DNA of 21,832 bases from an uncultured Deferribacteraceae bacterium (GTDB taxonomy: Bacteria; Chrysiogenota; Deferribacteres; CAMZNJ01). Shown one piece after another: positions 1 to 7,903 of this stretch (positions within the stretch are counted from its first letter, which is position 1; every line of letters starts with the position of its first letter). Made by a program: the position numbers and the translations under genes. The stretch lies in assembly GCA_947313855.1 (NCBI GenBank), contig CAMZNS010000042.1, forward strand, positions 1 through 21,832. Reading direction: 5' to 3'. Under the pieces are notes generated by a model that did no database searches, was not told the origin of the DNA, and saw only the letters and a list, made by a program, of their open reading frames with translations.

Positions 1-966
1 CTTGATTTCGTCTGTGAAGCCTGAGTCGCTGGAGAATGCGAATAGTGTTCCCACCTGCACCCCTGCTGCACCGAGGCTGAGGGCTTCGTCCACACACCCT
101 TCCGAGCCGTAACCCCCTGCCATGTAGAACGGTTTGCCGAGGTCGCGAATGCGTGAGATGTTGATGGCATCCCTGTCGCCGTAGATAGGTTCGCCGTCGT
201 CGTTCATTTCGTAACGTCCTCGTGGTGGGGCATTATGTCCGCCGGCACTGTGGTTTTCAACGATAAACCCTTCGATGGACGATCCTTTCGCACGTTTCAA
301 CAGGGAGACGGCGAGGATATCGGAGCTCACGATGGGGTAGAAGTCGGGTCGTTGTAGGGAGAGGTTTTCCACGGGGATATCTTGGGGATTGAAGTGGCTT
401 TTGAAGTTGTCGCTGCTATCCGATCCGACCACGTGTATGTTCATCTCAACTTTTTCCAAAACGGAGAGTTTGTCGAGTATGGCAGGGATTTCGTAAGGGA
501 TACCCGCACCCATGATAACGACGTCAACGTCGGCGATCATGGCACCGTACAGGCTGGGTAGTATTGGGATGGGTATTTTGGTGAGTAGGTTGATGCCAAC
601 AGGGTTGTTGTGTCCTTGTTTGGCGAGGTAAACGGTGGCGAAGTTGCTGACAACGATGAGTTCGAGTAGTTCGGTGCTCATGGATACGGCGGACATGGGT
701 ATGCGTTTTACTACTGAGGTTGCGGGGATGCCACCTTCAACGTAGTATTTGTCGAGTATTCGTTGCGAGACCTCTTTGTTGGGGAATGCTAGTACGGCAC
801 TGTGGTAGTTTTTGCAGCCCCTTTGCAGTCTGTGTACCAAGACGTGGTCGATGGCGGTGGATGATATCACTCCTAACTGCCCCTCAATGGAGACAGCACG
901 GGCTAGTTTCCAAGATGAAACATCTGCACCCATCCCCCCCTGTATTATGTTGAAAGTGTTGCTCAT
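1..966 (-). CDS. Nitronate monooxygenase-like flavin oxidoreductase (partial, C-terminus beyond window)
   Basis: Reading the minus strand from an ATG at 964-966 gives 322 codons with no stop before the window edge. The upstream sequence GAGGTACAACT supplies a ribosome binding site 7 bases before the ATG. The protein begins MSNTFNIIQGGMGADVSSWK, has NPVGINLLTK about a third of the way in, then IMGAGIP, and later ENHSAGGHNAPPRG followed by MAGGYGSE and GAAGVQVGT. These are hallmarks of FMN-dependent TIM-barrel enzymes of the nitronate monooxygenase/2-nitropropane dioxygenase family, with the HSAGGH block at the flavin site and the final glycine-rich strands binding phosphate. Family members oxidise nitronates or act as NAD(P)H-dependent reductases (FabK, PfaD); the substrate here cannot be read. 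It lies 50 bp downstream of the ThyX gene and may share its transcript. Confidence 0.85.
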   Translation of the reverse strand, partial: MSNTFNIIQGGMGADVSSWKLARAVSIEGQLGVISSTAIDHVLVHRLQRGCKNYHSAVLAFPNKEVSQRILDKYYVEGGIPATSVVKRIPMSAVSMSTELLELIVVSNFATVYLAKQGHNNPVGINLLTKIPIPILPSLYGAMIADVDVVIMGAGIPYEIPAILDKLSVLEKVEMNIHVVGSDSSDNFKSHFNPQDIPVENLSLQRPDFYPIVSSDILAVSLLKRAKGSSIEGFIVENHSAGGHNAPPRGRYEMNDDGEPIYGDRDAINISRIRDLGKPFYMAGGYGSEGCVDEALSLGAAGVQVGTLFAFSSDSGFTDEIK

Positions 967-1016
967 AGTTGTACCTCGATTATTTTATTTATTTGTTACT
1001 TACCGTTTCTGTTAGT

Positions 1017-1979
1017 TTAGTCGTTTGGTGTGTAGGACTGGCATGTGTGTCCGTCGAAGAGTTGTCGGTATTGGATAAACCCTTTGTAGTTTGCTGACCA
1101 CAGGTTGCCTGCTCCATCGGCATGAGTTGCACCTTTGTTGTTGTCGTTGCCTATCTCTGCCACTGTGTTGATGTGTGTGTTTGCCATGGGTGTTGCTTGG
1201 TGTTCTATGGGTGAGGCGTGCATGGGTTGTGAGTTGATAAGGTGGTGGAATATTTTTTTTGCTTTGTCGATGGAAGTGTCCATGTTACGGTAGCTGATTT
1301 GAGCACAGCAGCTTGCTGAGACCTGTAGTGCTAGTTCGTGATTGTTGCCAAATTCGCCATCATCGCCGTAGGAGAGTGTTCCGTCTTTTTGTCTTTTGTG
1401 TGCAACGTATGGCGTGTGCCATTCCCCTGGGAGTAGTTTTTCGGGGTTACTCTCTGTCCTTGCTTGGTGCATCATGGTAGCGAGTTTTCGTATTTCGGGT
1501 TGTGCGTCTTTGTGTATACGCAGGTTGAAGAAGTTGTCGTATTCGGTGGCGGAGCAGACAACGTGCATAAATTGGAACGGTTCGAGTAGTCTGTTTGTAA
1601 ACTGTTTGTGCACGCCTATTTCTAGCATATCGTTGGCGTGGTTTGCCGCACTTATGGCTGCTTGCCACCATGCTGTGTCGGCTTTGGTGGCGTTGTTTCC
1701 TGTTAGTGTTTCGGTGGACTGCATCCCTGTGCGATTTTTGCCCCAAGCTAGAGGTGTTGCGGGGTTGTTTTTCACATTTTCGATTACGCGTTCGATGGGT
1801 ATGGCTCTACTGCTGGAGGCGTTTCGTGAGAACATTCGGTGTGTCATGAATTCGGAGTGGATGAATCTGGGGTAGCGTAGTTGGAATGTTGTGATTCTGT
1901 TTCCGGTTTCGTTGATGCTGTCTGCTATAACCTGCACTTCTATTGTTAGTGCTCTGTTTATTTTTGAGATATTGCCCAT
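1017..1979 (-). CDS. thyX: ThyX-type flavin-dependent thymidylate synthase, conserved blocks circularly permuted
   Basis: A 320-residue protein related to FAD-dependent thymidylate synthase, which methylates dUMP to dTMP using methylenetetrahydrofolate and NADPH. Residues 30-60 (TTFQLRYPRFIHSEF, then THRMFSRNASSSR) match the ThyX strand plus RHRxxSxNxxSxR motif. Residues 139-167 (FMHVVCSATEYDNFFNLR, then AQPEIRKLA) match the FLNLR...AQWEI block that normally closes the protein. Residues 224-264 (CCAQISYRNMD ... HASPIEH) match the ARVSY...HxxPFEH block that normally opens it. The order is therefore permuted relative to, for example, Thermotoga ThyX. The last 55 residues have no clear counterpart. 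The ribosome binding site is weak, but a good promoter lies upstream at 2031-2059. Activity is inferred, not shown; the alternative is a ThyX-like paralogue with another role. Confidence 0.85.
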   Translation of the reverse strand: MGNISKINRALTIEVQVIADSINETGNRITTFQLRYPRFIHSEFMTHRMFSRNASSSRAIPIERVIENVKNNPATPLAWGKNRTGMQSTETLTGNNATKADTAWWQAAISAANHANDMLEIGVHKQFTNRLLEPFQFMHVVCSATEYDNFFNLRIHKDAQPEIRKLATMMHQARTESNPEKLLPGEWHTPYVAHKRQKDGTLSYGDDGEFGNNHELALQVSASCCAQISYRNMDTSIDKAKKIFHHLINSQPMHASPIEHQATPMANTHINTVAEIGNDNNKGATHADGAGNLWSANYKGFIQYRQLFDGHTCQSYTPND

Positions 1980-2030
1980 GCTGTATTCCCGAGCCCTGTT
2001 ATTTATTACTTACTGCTTACTCTGTATATC

Positions 2031-2059
2031 ATTCTACAACATTTAATCATATTTGTAAA
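2031..2059 (-). promoter_or_regulatory. Predicted sigma70-type promoter for thyX
   Basis: On the minus strand TTTACA (2054-2059) is followed by 17 bases and TAGAAT (2031-2036), each one base from consensus. Initiation near 2024 would leave a leader of about 45 bases before the thyX ATG at 1979. It lies in the 127-bp gap after the outer-membrane protein gene, in AT-rich DNA, suggesting thyX is transcribed at least partly on its own. Confidence 0.55.
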
Positions 2060-2106
2060 ATTCAATTTTCGTCTCCGTCTAAGAGTTCGTGGTGTGGCTG
2101 ATCAGG

Positions 2107-2874
2107 CTAGAATTTAAACATCCCCCCCATACCGAAGGCGACAATACCGGATCCTTTCAGATCCACCGGTTCAGTTGCAACAATAATGTCCATTTTAAGG
2201 TCATGGAAGATCTTCACATACCCTGTTAGGTAGGTGTTTGTTACTATCTCCACATCCACCCCTGTTTTGAAGATAAGCCCTACTTCGTCTTTGGTTGAGG
2301 AAACAAGGGGGGCATCAAATATAAACTCTGTGAAGTCGTCGTTTACTAGGTATACGGTTAAGTCGGGGACGATAAACCCCACACCGAGGGCACTGAAAAA
2401 GTCTATGTTGCTGCTTAAAGGTAGATAACCGTACATGTACCCTTCGAAGTTGGTAAACGTTTCGATGAATAGAAGATTGTTTGTAACGCCGGAGCTATCC
2501 GTGGATGTTAGTCGAAGTGTTCCTGAGGAGTACCGTCCGAAATCTAGACCAAACCCTAAAACTCGATTGAACCGATACTGAACAAAACTCTGCAAGTGCA
2601 AACCTGGGGGGATGGGTAGCCCGTTAATGATAAGTGTCTTGGTGCCTGAAATAGGCGTTGACGGGGCGGGGGATATGGTGGATAGACCGAACGAGTAACC
2701 GAAAATAATGGACGGATCAAACACCCAAACCCCTTTACCATAGCTGTTGTGCGGTGTGGTGAGCATCGCAAGAAGAATAGTCGGGATAAGAATAATCTTT
2801 GAAGCCGTGGCGTAGATAACTCTCGCACTCCGTACACCGCAAACACTAATCTCAGCACTTTTTGACTCAAACAC
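2107..2874 (-). CDS. Predicted outer-membrane beta-barrel protein, unknown function
   Basis: A 255-residue protein with no family I recognise. After a basic stretch it has a hydrophobic segment at about residues 27-41 (IILIPTILLAMLTT) followed by NSYGKG, resembling a signal peptide with a long n-region. The remainder alternates polar and hydrophobic residues with many Gly and aromatic positions, and ends GIVAFGMGGMFKF. A terminal Phe preceded by alternating hydrophobics is the usual signal for insertion by the BAM complex, so a small OmpW/OmpA-like barrel is likely. The start is uncertain: the chosen codon is GTG at 2872-2874, with GGAG 12 bases upstream. An out-of-frame ATG at 2879-2881, better spaced from the GGAG, would make only a four-residue peptide. 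It lies 47 bp downstream of the PTS IIBC paralogue and could be cotranscribed with it. Confidence 0.65.
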   Translation of the reverse strand: MFESKSAEISVCGVRSARVIYATASKIILIPTILLAMLTTPHNSYGKGVWVFDPSIIFGYSFGLSTISPAPSTPISGTKTLIINGLPIPPGLHLQSFVQYRFNRVLGFGLDFGRYSSGTLRLTSTDSSGVTNNLLFIETFTNFEGYMYGYLPLSSNIDFFSALGVGFIVPDLTVYLVNDDFTEFIFDAPLVSSTKDEVGLIFKTGVDVEIVTNTYLTGYVKIFHDLKMDIIVATEPVDLKGSGIVAFGMGGMFKF

Positions 2875-2921
2875 GATCCATTAACACTCCATGTTGTTCC
2901 ATAACTTTTGCTCTTGGCAGA

Positions 2922-4772
2922 TTAAGACTTGTGACGCCTGTACAGCAGTGCCATGGGGATGGCAACAAAAATCGACATTGCCAAAATAATGCCGATGTAA
3001 ATTAAAGGGCGACTAACTCCATCGAATGCTAAAGGCAAGGCTCCCCCGTAAACAAATGGTGTTTTGATGCCAAAAAGGAACGTTAGCAAGCCCGCCCCCA
3101 TGGATGACAATGCAAATATGGGCAACACATTACGACGATTACCTAACGCAAAATACCCTGCACCTTCATTGATAAACAACATCCCCAAAATGAAAGCATG
3201 TCTGCCTAAACGCCTCTCTTGGGCGTTGTAAACCTTGCGAAACATCAGGGTGGATAGGAATACGCCAACAGAGGGCACCACACTAGCAGCTAAAACTGAG
3301 GCTAACAATAGCTGAGATTGGGGGGGAAACCCTGTAACTACCGCGACCATAACGGCGAAAAGTAGACCCATCTTGCTAACAACACCGCCGTAGTCTGAGC
3401 CAACCAAAAGGGTGAGAAGCAGAGTTAGGAACAGCACACCCCAATACCCTAAGTCCATGATGAATGCACCCTCGAAGTAGAGAATGTGTGGCGTTAACAT
3501 GGCATTGAAGGCATAAAGAACAACCGCCGTAACTATCGTGCTTATAAGGGGCACAAGGAACATGGCGTAAAGCTCGTAAGATTGTGATACCACACGGTTC
3601 ACAGCATAAAACAGCATAAGGGTTGCATACCCAGCAAAAGTACCGCCGATGAGGAGACTCACGTAGGAACCGCTACTGTAGGAGATGATTACTGCCATAA
3701 CAGCAGATGCCAACGCATAACGACCTGCTATTGTGTAGCTAAGGAGTACCGACATAACAGCCATAACTACGCCGAAAATACCCATAGCCAGTAATGCTGT
3801 ATCAGTACTGAACCCTATGTTGGATATGTAGGCGAGGATCCAGTTTGGGAGAATGGGGATGATGGTTATAAAAAGAAAGCTGAGGAGTAGTAGGGGGAAT
3901 ATGTTCTCCAACGCACGAGCGATTTTGTTGTAAAGCGTTACACCTACAGGGGGATAAAGATCGCAGTACCGTACGTCGTACTCCATGGTAGTGGCGAACC
4001 CAACAATGTGTTCCGACTTATCGTACGCCTTGTCCCAAAAGCTTTCCGACAAACTACTAGACGAAATCTCCCTGCGAGTTGCAACGTATACATTTTTGCC
4101 ACTGTAATTACGCCGAACCACCTCCTTGCCAGGCACAACAATGTTAAGACTACCCTTCCGCTCGAGCACCTCTGTGTCATCGTCATGGGGTTTGCCACAA
4201 AGGTGGTGCGTTAGTGTCGTCCCTTTGTAGAGCAGTGACATGTTGAAGTCGTATGTTGCCCAAGTGTTTGTTGTCCGCCCCAGGAGTTCGTAGAGTTTAT
4301 CGGCGGTCTCGAAGGGGTTCCCCTGTGAGGTAGTGCCACAATCGATGCTGATGTTTATTGCTGTCACCGGTTTGCGTTGACTAATGGTGCCACCTGAGGC
4401 TTCATCAATGAGCAGAGAGTTGCTCTCGGCAACAGTAGTGCCCTCCCCCGCCCTGCAATCCCCCTCGTCGACGATAAATACCGACTGCATGAAACGTTCT
4501 GTGTGCTCCATGAACTCGCCTGCAGGTATGTATACCGCACTTAGGGGGGCAACCTGCTGTAGCGTAATGTGGGTGTCGGCAACAACGATAACTTTTTGGG
4601 CTTGCCCCGTGTGGTAATCGGTAATCCCCCCTTCAACCAACCCTTCACCGTGGTAGAGCTCGTATCCAGCGAGTATTCCGTTCTCTTGTGCGTATGTTTT
4701 TAGGTGACTAAAGGCTTTTAGAACAGGCGAGGAGTCTGAGGAGTATGCACCCATGAGAATAATATGTTCCAT
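2922..4772 (-). CDS. Diverged fructose-type PTS IIBC paralogue, IIB cysteine site lost
   Basis: Start chosen at ATG 4770-4772, preceded by GGAGG with 4-base spacing, giving 616 residues; a TTG 33 bp further upstream is less likely. Residues 1-95 follow the fructose IIB fold: IILMGAYSSDSSP aligns with LILAVTACPTGIAH of the intact FruA in this window, and KVIVVADTHITLQQV with AIIIAADKAVDMARF. The phosphorylated Cys is replaced by Tyr10. Residues 135-265 form a second soluble segment I cannot assign; it contains INISIDCGTTSQG with Cys145 and might be a second, very diverged IIB. Residues 275-616 are a IIC membrane domain with many helices, including GSDYGGVVSK (for DLGGPVNK), INEGAGYF with Glu536 (for ITEGAIPF) and NVLPIF. 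The substrate-loop AAANP of fructose IIC is absent (ALGNR). It may transport without coupled phosphorylation, use Cys145, or act as a sensor. Confidence 0.8.
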   Translation of the reverse strand: MEHIILMGAYSSDSSPVLKAFSHLKTYAQENGILAGYELYHGEGLVEGGITDYHTGQAQKVIVVADTHITLQQVAPLSAVYIPAGEFMEHTERFMQSVFIVDEGDCRAGEGTTVAESNSLLIDEASGGTISQRKPVTAINISIDCGTTSQGNPFETADKLYELLGRTTNTWATYDFNMSLLYKGTTLTHHLCGKPHDDDTEVLERKGSLNIVVPGKEVVRRNYSGKNVYVATRREISSSSLSESFWDKAYDKSEHIVGFATTMEYDVRYCDLYPPVGVTLYNKIARALENIFPLLLLSFLFITIIPILPNWILAYISNIGFSTDTALLAMGIFGVVMAVMSVLLSYTIAGRYALASAVMAVIISYSSGSYVSLLIGGTFAGYATLMLFYAVNRVVSQSYELYAMFLVPLISTIVTAVVLYAFNAMLTPHILYFEGAFIMDLGYWGVLFLTLLLTLLVGSDYGGVVSKMGLLFAVMVAVVTGFPPQSQLLLASVLAASVVPSVGVFLSTLMFRKVYNAQERRLGRHAFILGMLFINEGAGYFALGNRRNVLPIFALSSMGAGLLTFLFGIKTPFVYGGALPLAFDGVSRPLIYIGIILAMSIFVAIPMALLYRRHKS

Positions 4773-4959
4773 TGATCCTCCGTTACTGTTTATCTCTTGC
4801 AGCAATTTCGCTCAGCGATATGCGTGCTTTTGCACATGATAATATGTTTGTGTTTATGTCTTTGTTTACGCCTAGGGTGGCGATGTTGTTTCAGGATTTG
4901 ACGCGTCACAGGTGTACTGCTCTGCGAGAGTGTGTGGGGGGGGGAGCCACTCTTAGCAG

Positions 4960-5079
4960 CCCCGCACGACCATGCCCCGCACGACCATGCCCCGCACGAC
5001 CATGCCACACACCACCATGCCACACACGACCATGCCACACACCACCATGCCCCCCGCGACCATGCCCCGCAACGGGGGA
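4960..5079. repeat. 15-bp tandem repeat array downstream of the HPr-EI gene
   Basis: Seven full copies of a 15-bp unit (ccccgcacgaccatg and variants with ccacacaccaccatg) run from 4960 to 5064, with a partial copy ending in ccccgcaacgggg, which can fold into a short GC hairpin next to the ptsHI stop. The first three copies are identical and the later ones differ at a few sites. Because 15 is a multiple of three, the array stays open in several frames and gives low-complexity shadow reading frames (repeats such as ARPCP) with no sign of being genes. The array lies in the 310-bp gap 4773-5082. The rest of that gap (4773-4959) holds only the leader of the IIBC gene and no convincing promoter. 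Confidence 0.9.
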
Positions 5080-5082
5080 TGG

Positions 5083-7173
5083 TTACATGGATTGGCTAAG
5101 TTTGCGAACCTCTGCGGCAGTGCTCTGTTCTAACGCCTTAAGGGCAAGTGTTTGTGCCTCCGACATGCTCAGACAGCGTACACGCTCTTTAATGAATGGT
5201 ACACGTTTTTTGTTCATGCTGAGCTCAGTGACACCGAGTCCGATGAGTATTGCTGTTGCGTCTTCATCGGCACCTAGTTCGCCACAGATACCGACCCAAG
5301 CACCATGCTCTTTGCCAGCCTTGCACACCATGCTGATAAGATTGATTACAGCGGGGTGTAGGGGATCTGCCATGCATGATATTTCGGCGTGTCCACGATC
5401 AGCGGCTAAAGTGTACTGTGCTAAGTCGTTTGTTCCTATTGAGAGGAAGTCCACCTCTTTGGCGATAACATGGGCGAGGACAGCAGCTGACGGCACTTCG
5501 ACCATGGTACCAAACTGCAGGTCGTCGCCGTGTTTGATGGTTGTGCACAGGTCGTCGTAGATTGCTCGAACAGCACGTACCTCCTCGATATCAGCAATCA
5601 TCGGCACCATTATTCGCACAGGTCCATGGATAGATGCGGCGATTAGTGCTCCCAACTGATCACGCAATATTTGTGGGCGACGCAGTAGTAGTCGTATGCC
5701 ACGTATTCCCAAGAACGGGTTGTCCTCTTTGGTGGAGTACAGGTATCGGATCGGTTTGTCGCCACCAACATCCAGTAGTCGAGCGACTAGTGGTAGCCCT
5801 TTGAGCTGTTTTACAACACTTGAGTAGGCTTCAACCTGCTCTTCGTATGTTGGTGCCGATGCGAGCCCCATGAAGTACATCTCTGTACGCATGAGCCCCA
5901 CCCCCATGGCACCACTTTCGAGTAGGTCGGGCACTTCGTCTGCACCGGCAATATTCCCTGCAACTTCCACTTCGATGCCGTCTAGTGTTATGGCTGTTTC
6001 GTGTCGTTTGTCCCACGATAGTTCTTGTGCTTTACGTAGGCGTTCTTGTCGTTCTTTGGCGAATACGAGTTCTTCTTCAGTTGGGTTAAGTGTTCCCGTG
6101 CCCGACTTACCGTCGATGATAAACATTTCGCCGTTATCGGCTTTCATGATTCCGTTGTGAGCGTTTGTTATTGCAGGAATGCCTAGTGCTCTTGCTAGGA
6201 TGAAGCTGTGCGATGTTGTTCCCCCGAGTAGGGTGCAGATACCCATTACGCGTTCAGGATCGAGGGTTGCGGCATCGGCGGGTCCGAGCTCTTTGGTTAC
6301 GAGTATGTATGGTTCGTCAGGTTCTTGCACCGATTTTTCGTTACCGGTGAGAATGCTTAGCACTTGGTATCCAACGTCGCGAATATCCGCTGCACGCTCA
6401 GCAAGCATGGGGTCATCGGAGGCAGCTTGCTCATTGGCACGCTTCTGCATGTCGGTATCCCAAGCGTGTGCTGCTGTGAACCCCTTGCGTATTTCGGCAA
6501 CAACGGTGTCGTAAATATCAGGATCGTCGGCAATGTCCAGATGTGCCTCCATGATTGCGGATTCCCCACCAGGCAGGTGATCGAGTCGCTCTTTTTTTGC
6601 CAGGATAATGCTTCGTGCGTTACCGATGGCATTGACAAGGGCTGTTATTTCGCTCTCCTCTGTTGAGTTTGCCTTCCCGATGGTGTCGATGTATTCGATT
6701 TTGAGGCGTTCAACTTTGAAGACAGGACCTATTCCGATACCGGGGGCAACACCAACGCATGTAAATGGCTCTGTTGGCTTGTCCAGCTCTATTGCCACCC
6801 CATCGGGGGCGAGGTTGTAGCCTTGTGCGTCCCCACTAGTTTCGTTGCTGTTGCTACTGTCTGCGTCTTCGTTGTCTTCGAGGTAGGGGAGTGGTGTCTC
6901 CCCTAGCCCCTCTTTAACGGCAGTGGTGATTTGGTTTTGAGCGGCATTGAAGTCGCCCTCCTCCACCATTACTTCCAGCATATCACCATGTTGCAATCCT
7001 ATGGCAAGTATTCCGGTCATGGATTTGCCGACAACCCATTTGCTGTCTTTAGTTGCGTTGCGAAGTTTGATTACTCCGCCAACCTCTTTTATGACGGTAA
7101 CAAGACTCTTAGCGGGTCTTGCATGCATTCCGTTGGGATTTAGCACTCGTACTTCAAAAATATTATTGCTCAA
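5083..7173 (-). CDS. ptsHI: HPr-enzyme I fusion of the phosphotransferase system
   Basis: A 696-residue cytoplasmic fusion of the two general PTS phosphocarriers. Residues 1-92 are HPr: NPNGMHARPAKS carries His17, the phosphate acceptor, and GKSMTGILAIG carries Ser51 at the position of the regulatory HPr serine. A Ser/Asp/Asn-rich linker (about 95-135) leads into enzyme I. GGTTSHSFILAR carries the active-site His322, LLDVGGDKPIRYL and SIGTNDLAQYTLAADR belong to the PEP-binding barrel, and GICGELGADED carries Cys630. Enzyme I takes phosphate from PEP, and the fused HPr can pass it to sugar-specific IIA domains such as that of FruA in this window. The start is TTG at 7171-7173, supported by AGGAG six bases upstream and exact fit to the HPr N-terminus. 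No IIA domain is attached, unlike FPr/FruB-type multiphosphoryl proteins. Confidence 0.93.
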   Translation of the reverse strand: MSNNIFEVRVLNPNGMHARPAKSLVTVIKEVGGVIKLRNATKDSKWVVGKSMTGILAIGLQHGDMLEVMVEEGDFNAAQNQITTAVKEGLGETPLPYLEDNEDADSSNSNETSGDAQGYNLAPDGVAIELDKPTEPFTCVGVAPGIGIGPVFKVERLKIEYIDTIGKANSTEESEITALVNAIGNARSIILAKKERLDHLPGGESAIMEAHLDIADDPDIYDTVVAEIRKGFTAAHAWDTDMQKRANEQAASDDPMLAERAADIRDVGYQVLSILTGNEKSVQEPDEPYILVTKELGPADAATLDPERVMGICTLLGGTTSHSFILARALGIPAITNAHNGIMKADNGEMFIIDGKSGTGTLNPTEEELVFAKERQERLRKAQELSWDKRHETAITLDGIEVEVAGNIAGADEVPDLLESGAMGVGLMRTEMYFMGLASAPTYEEQVEAYSSVVKQLKGLPLVARLLDVGGDKPIRYLYSTKEDNPFLGIRGIRLLLRRPQILRDQLGALIAASIHGPVRIMVPMIADIEEVRAVRAIYDDLCTTIKHGDDLQFGTMVEVPSAAVLAHVIAKEVDFLSIGTNDLAQYTLAADRGHAEISCMADPLHPAVINLISMVCKAGKEHGAWVGICGELGADEDATAILIGLGVTELSMNKKRVPFIKERVRCLSMSEAQTLALKALEQSTAAEVRKLSQSM

Positions 7174-7222
7174 AATAAACTCCTAAAAAATTAATACTTT
7201 GTATGTGTGAATTATGTGTTGG

Positions 7223-7651
7223 TTAGTCCAGATCTTCTGAAGCGGTATCGTCAAACATGGATCTCTCTTTTAGTTGTTCCATGTGGTTTTTGGAGTGCTG
7301 TTTTTTGCCCCCCCTGCGACCGGTTATTATGTGGTAGTCCTCGGCGTTCGCCATGATCCTGTGATAATCTTGCGATGACTGTGCGAGGTCACGTTCTAGG
7401 TTGTACACTTTTTGTGCATTTTGCGATTCGGGGGAGTTTTTTTTGGTTTTGTTTGATGAGAGTGAGGCAACCACACTGCCTATTCTGATGATGACAATCA
7501 TAACTCCAGCGATGGCGGCAAAGTTTATTATTTGGCTGTATTGTTGGTACTCCCCAAACCCGATGTAGTTGGCGTACACCAGCATTGCCAACACAACAAA
7601 AACTAGTAATAAAAGACCGAAAATGGCGGGGAGAATGCTAATTGTTTTCAT
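7223..7651 (-). CDS. Small membrane protein with two predicted helices and a charged tail
   Basis: 142 residues from the ATG at 7649-7651, chosen because it directly precedes a hydrophobic segment and has TTGGAG 11 bases upstream. A longer reading from GTG at 7717 has no ribosome binding site. Residues 4-27 (ISILPAIFGLLLLVFVVLAM) and about 41-63 (IINFAAIAGVMIVIIRIGS) are predicted transmembrane helices. The remainder is hydrophilic, with a possible short coiled coil (KVYNLERDLAQSSQDYHRI), a basic patch (GRRGGKKQHSK) and an acidic end. I recognise no family. It is 49 bp upstream of ptsHI on the same strand, so the two are probably cotranscribed; whether it has any link to the PTS is not visible from sequence. 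Confidence 0.65.
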   Translation of the reverse strand: MKTISILPAIFGLLLLVFVVLAMLVYANYIGFGEYQQYSQIINFAAIAGVMIVIIRIGSVVASLSSNKTKKNSPESQNAQKVYNLERDLAQSSQDYHRIMANAEDYHIITGRRGGKKQHSKNHMEQLKERSMFDDTASEDLD

Positions 7652-7736
7652 AATTATGAATGCTCCAAGTCCAAAAAATAGCTCTGTCCAGAATACCCAT
7701 ACACAAGCACCGCACACTCAGCCATGGTGTTATTGT

Positions 7737-7764
7737 GGTGTGGGCGGGGTGTGGGCGGGGTGTG
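7737..7764. repeat. Short 11-bp G-rich direct repeat
   Basis: Two exact copies of ggtgtgggcgg and part of a third lie in the gap between the divergent genes at 7651 and 7915, just upstream of the plus-strand promoter -35 box. No function is evident. Confidence 0.7.
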
Positions 7765-7776
7765 AGGCAACAGTGT

Positions 7777-7805
7777 TTGACATGTCATAATAAATAACTT
7801 ATACT
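7777..7805 (+). promoter_or_regulatory. Strong sigma70-type promoter for the SUMF1-ubiD pair
   Basis: TTGACA (7777-7782, perfect consensus) is followed by 17 bases and TATACT (7800-7805, one mismatch). This is the best promoter match in the window. Transcription would begin near 7812 and leave a leader of about 100 bases before the SUMF1 start codon at 7915. It is oriented away from the ptsHI operon. Confidence 0.75.
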
Positions 7806-7903
7806 ACCCTAAGCAAACTATACTACGTTGGTCGCTCTTTGTCAATTACTTAACTACCCACACAAAACACCAACCACCTTCGCATATCTCTGGCAGGAGT
7901 TAC

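Noticed and set aside
1396-1875. 159-residue plus-strand open frame
   Set aside because: Antisense to the conserved core of ThyX, with no start signal of its own.
4772-4805. TTG start 11 codons upstream for the IIBC paralogue
   Set aside because: GGAGG sits inside this extension, immediately before the ATG at 4772, and the IIB-like fold begins there.
4772-5560. 262-residue plus-strand open frame across the 15-bp array and the end of ptsHI
   Set aside because: Its first part is translated tandem repeat (ARPCP units) and the rest is antisense to conserved EI sequence; no ribosome binding site or recognisable domain.
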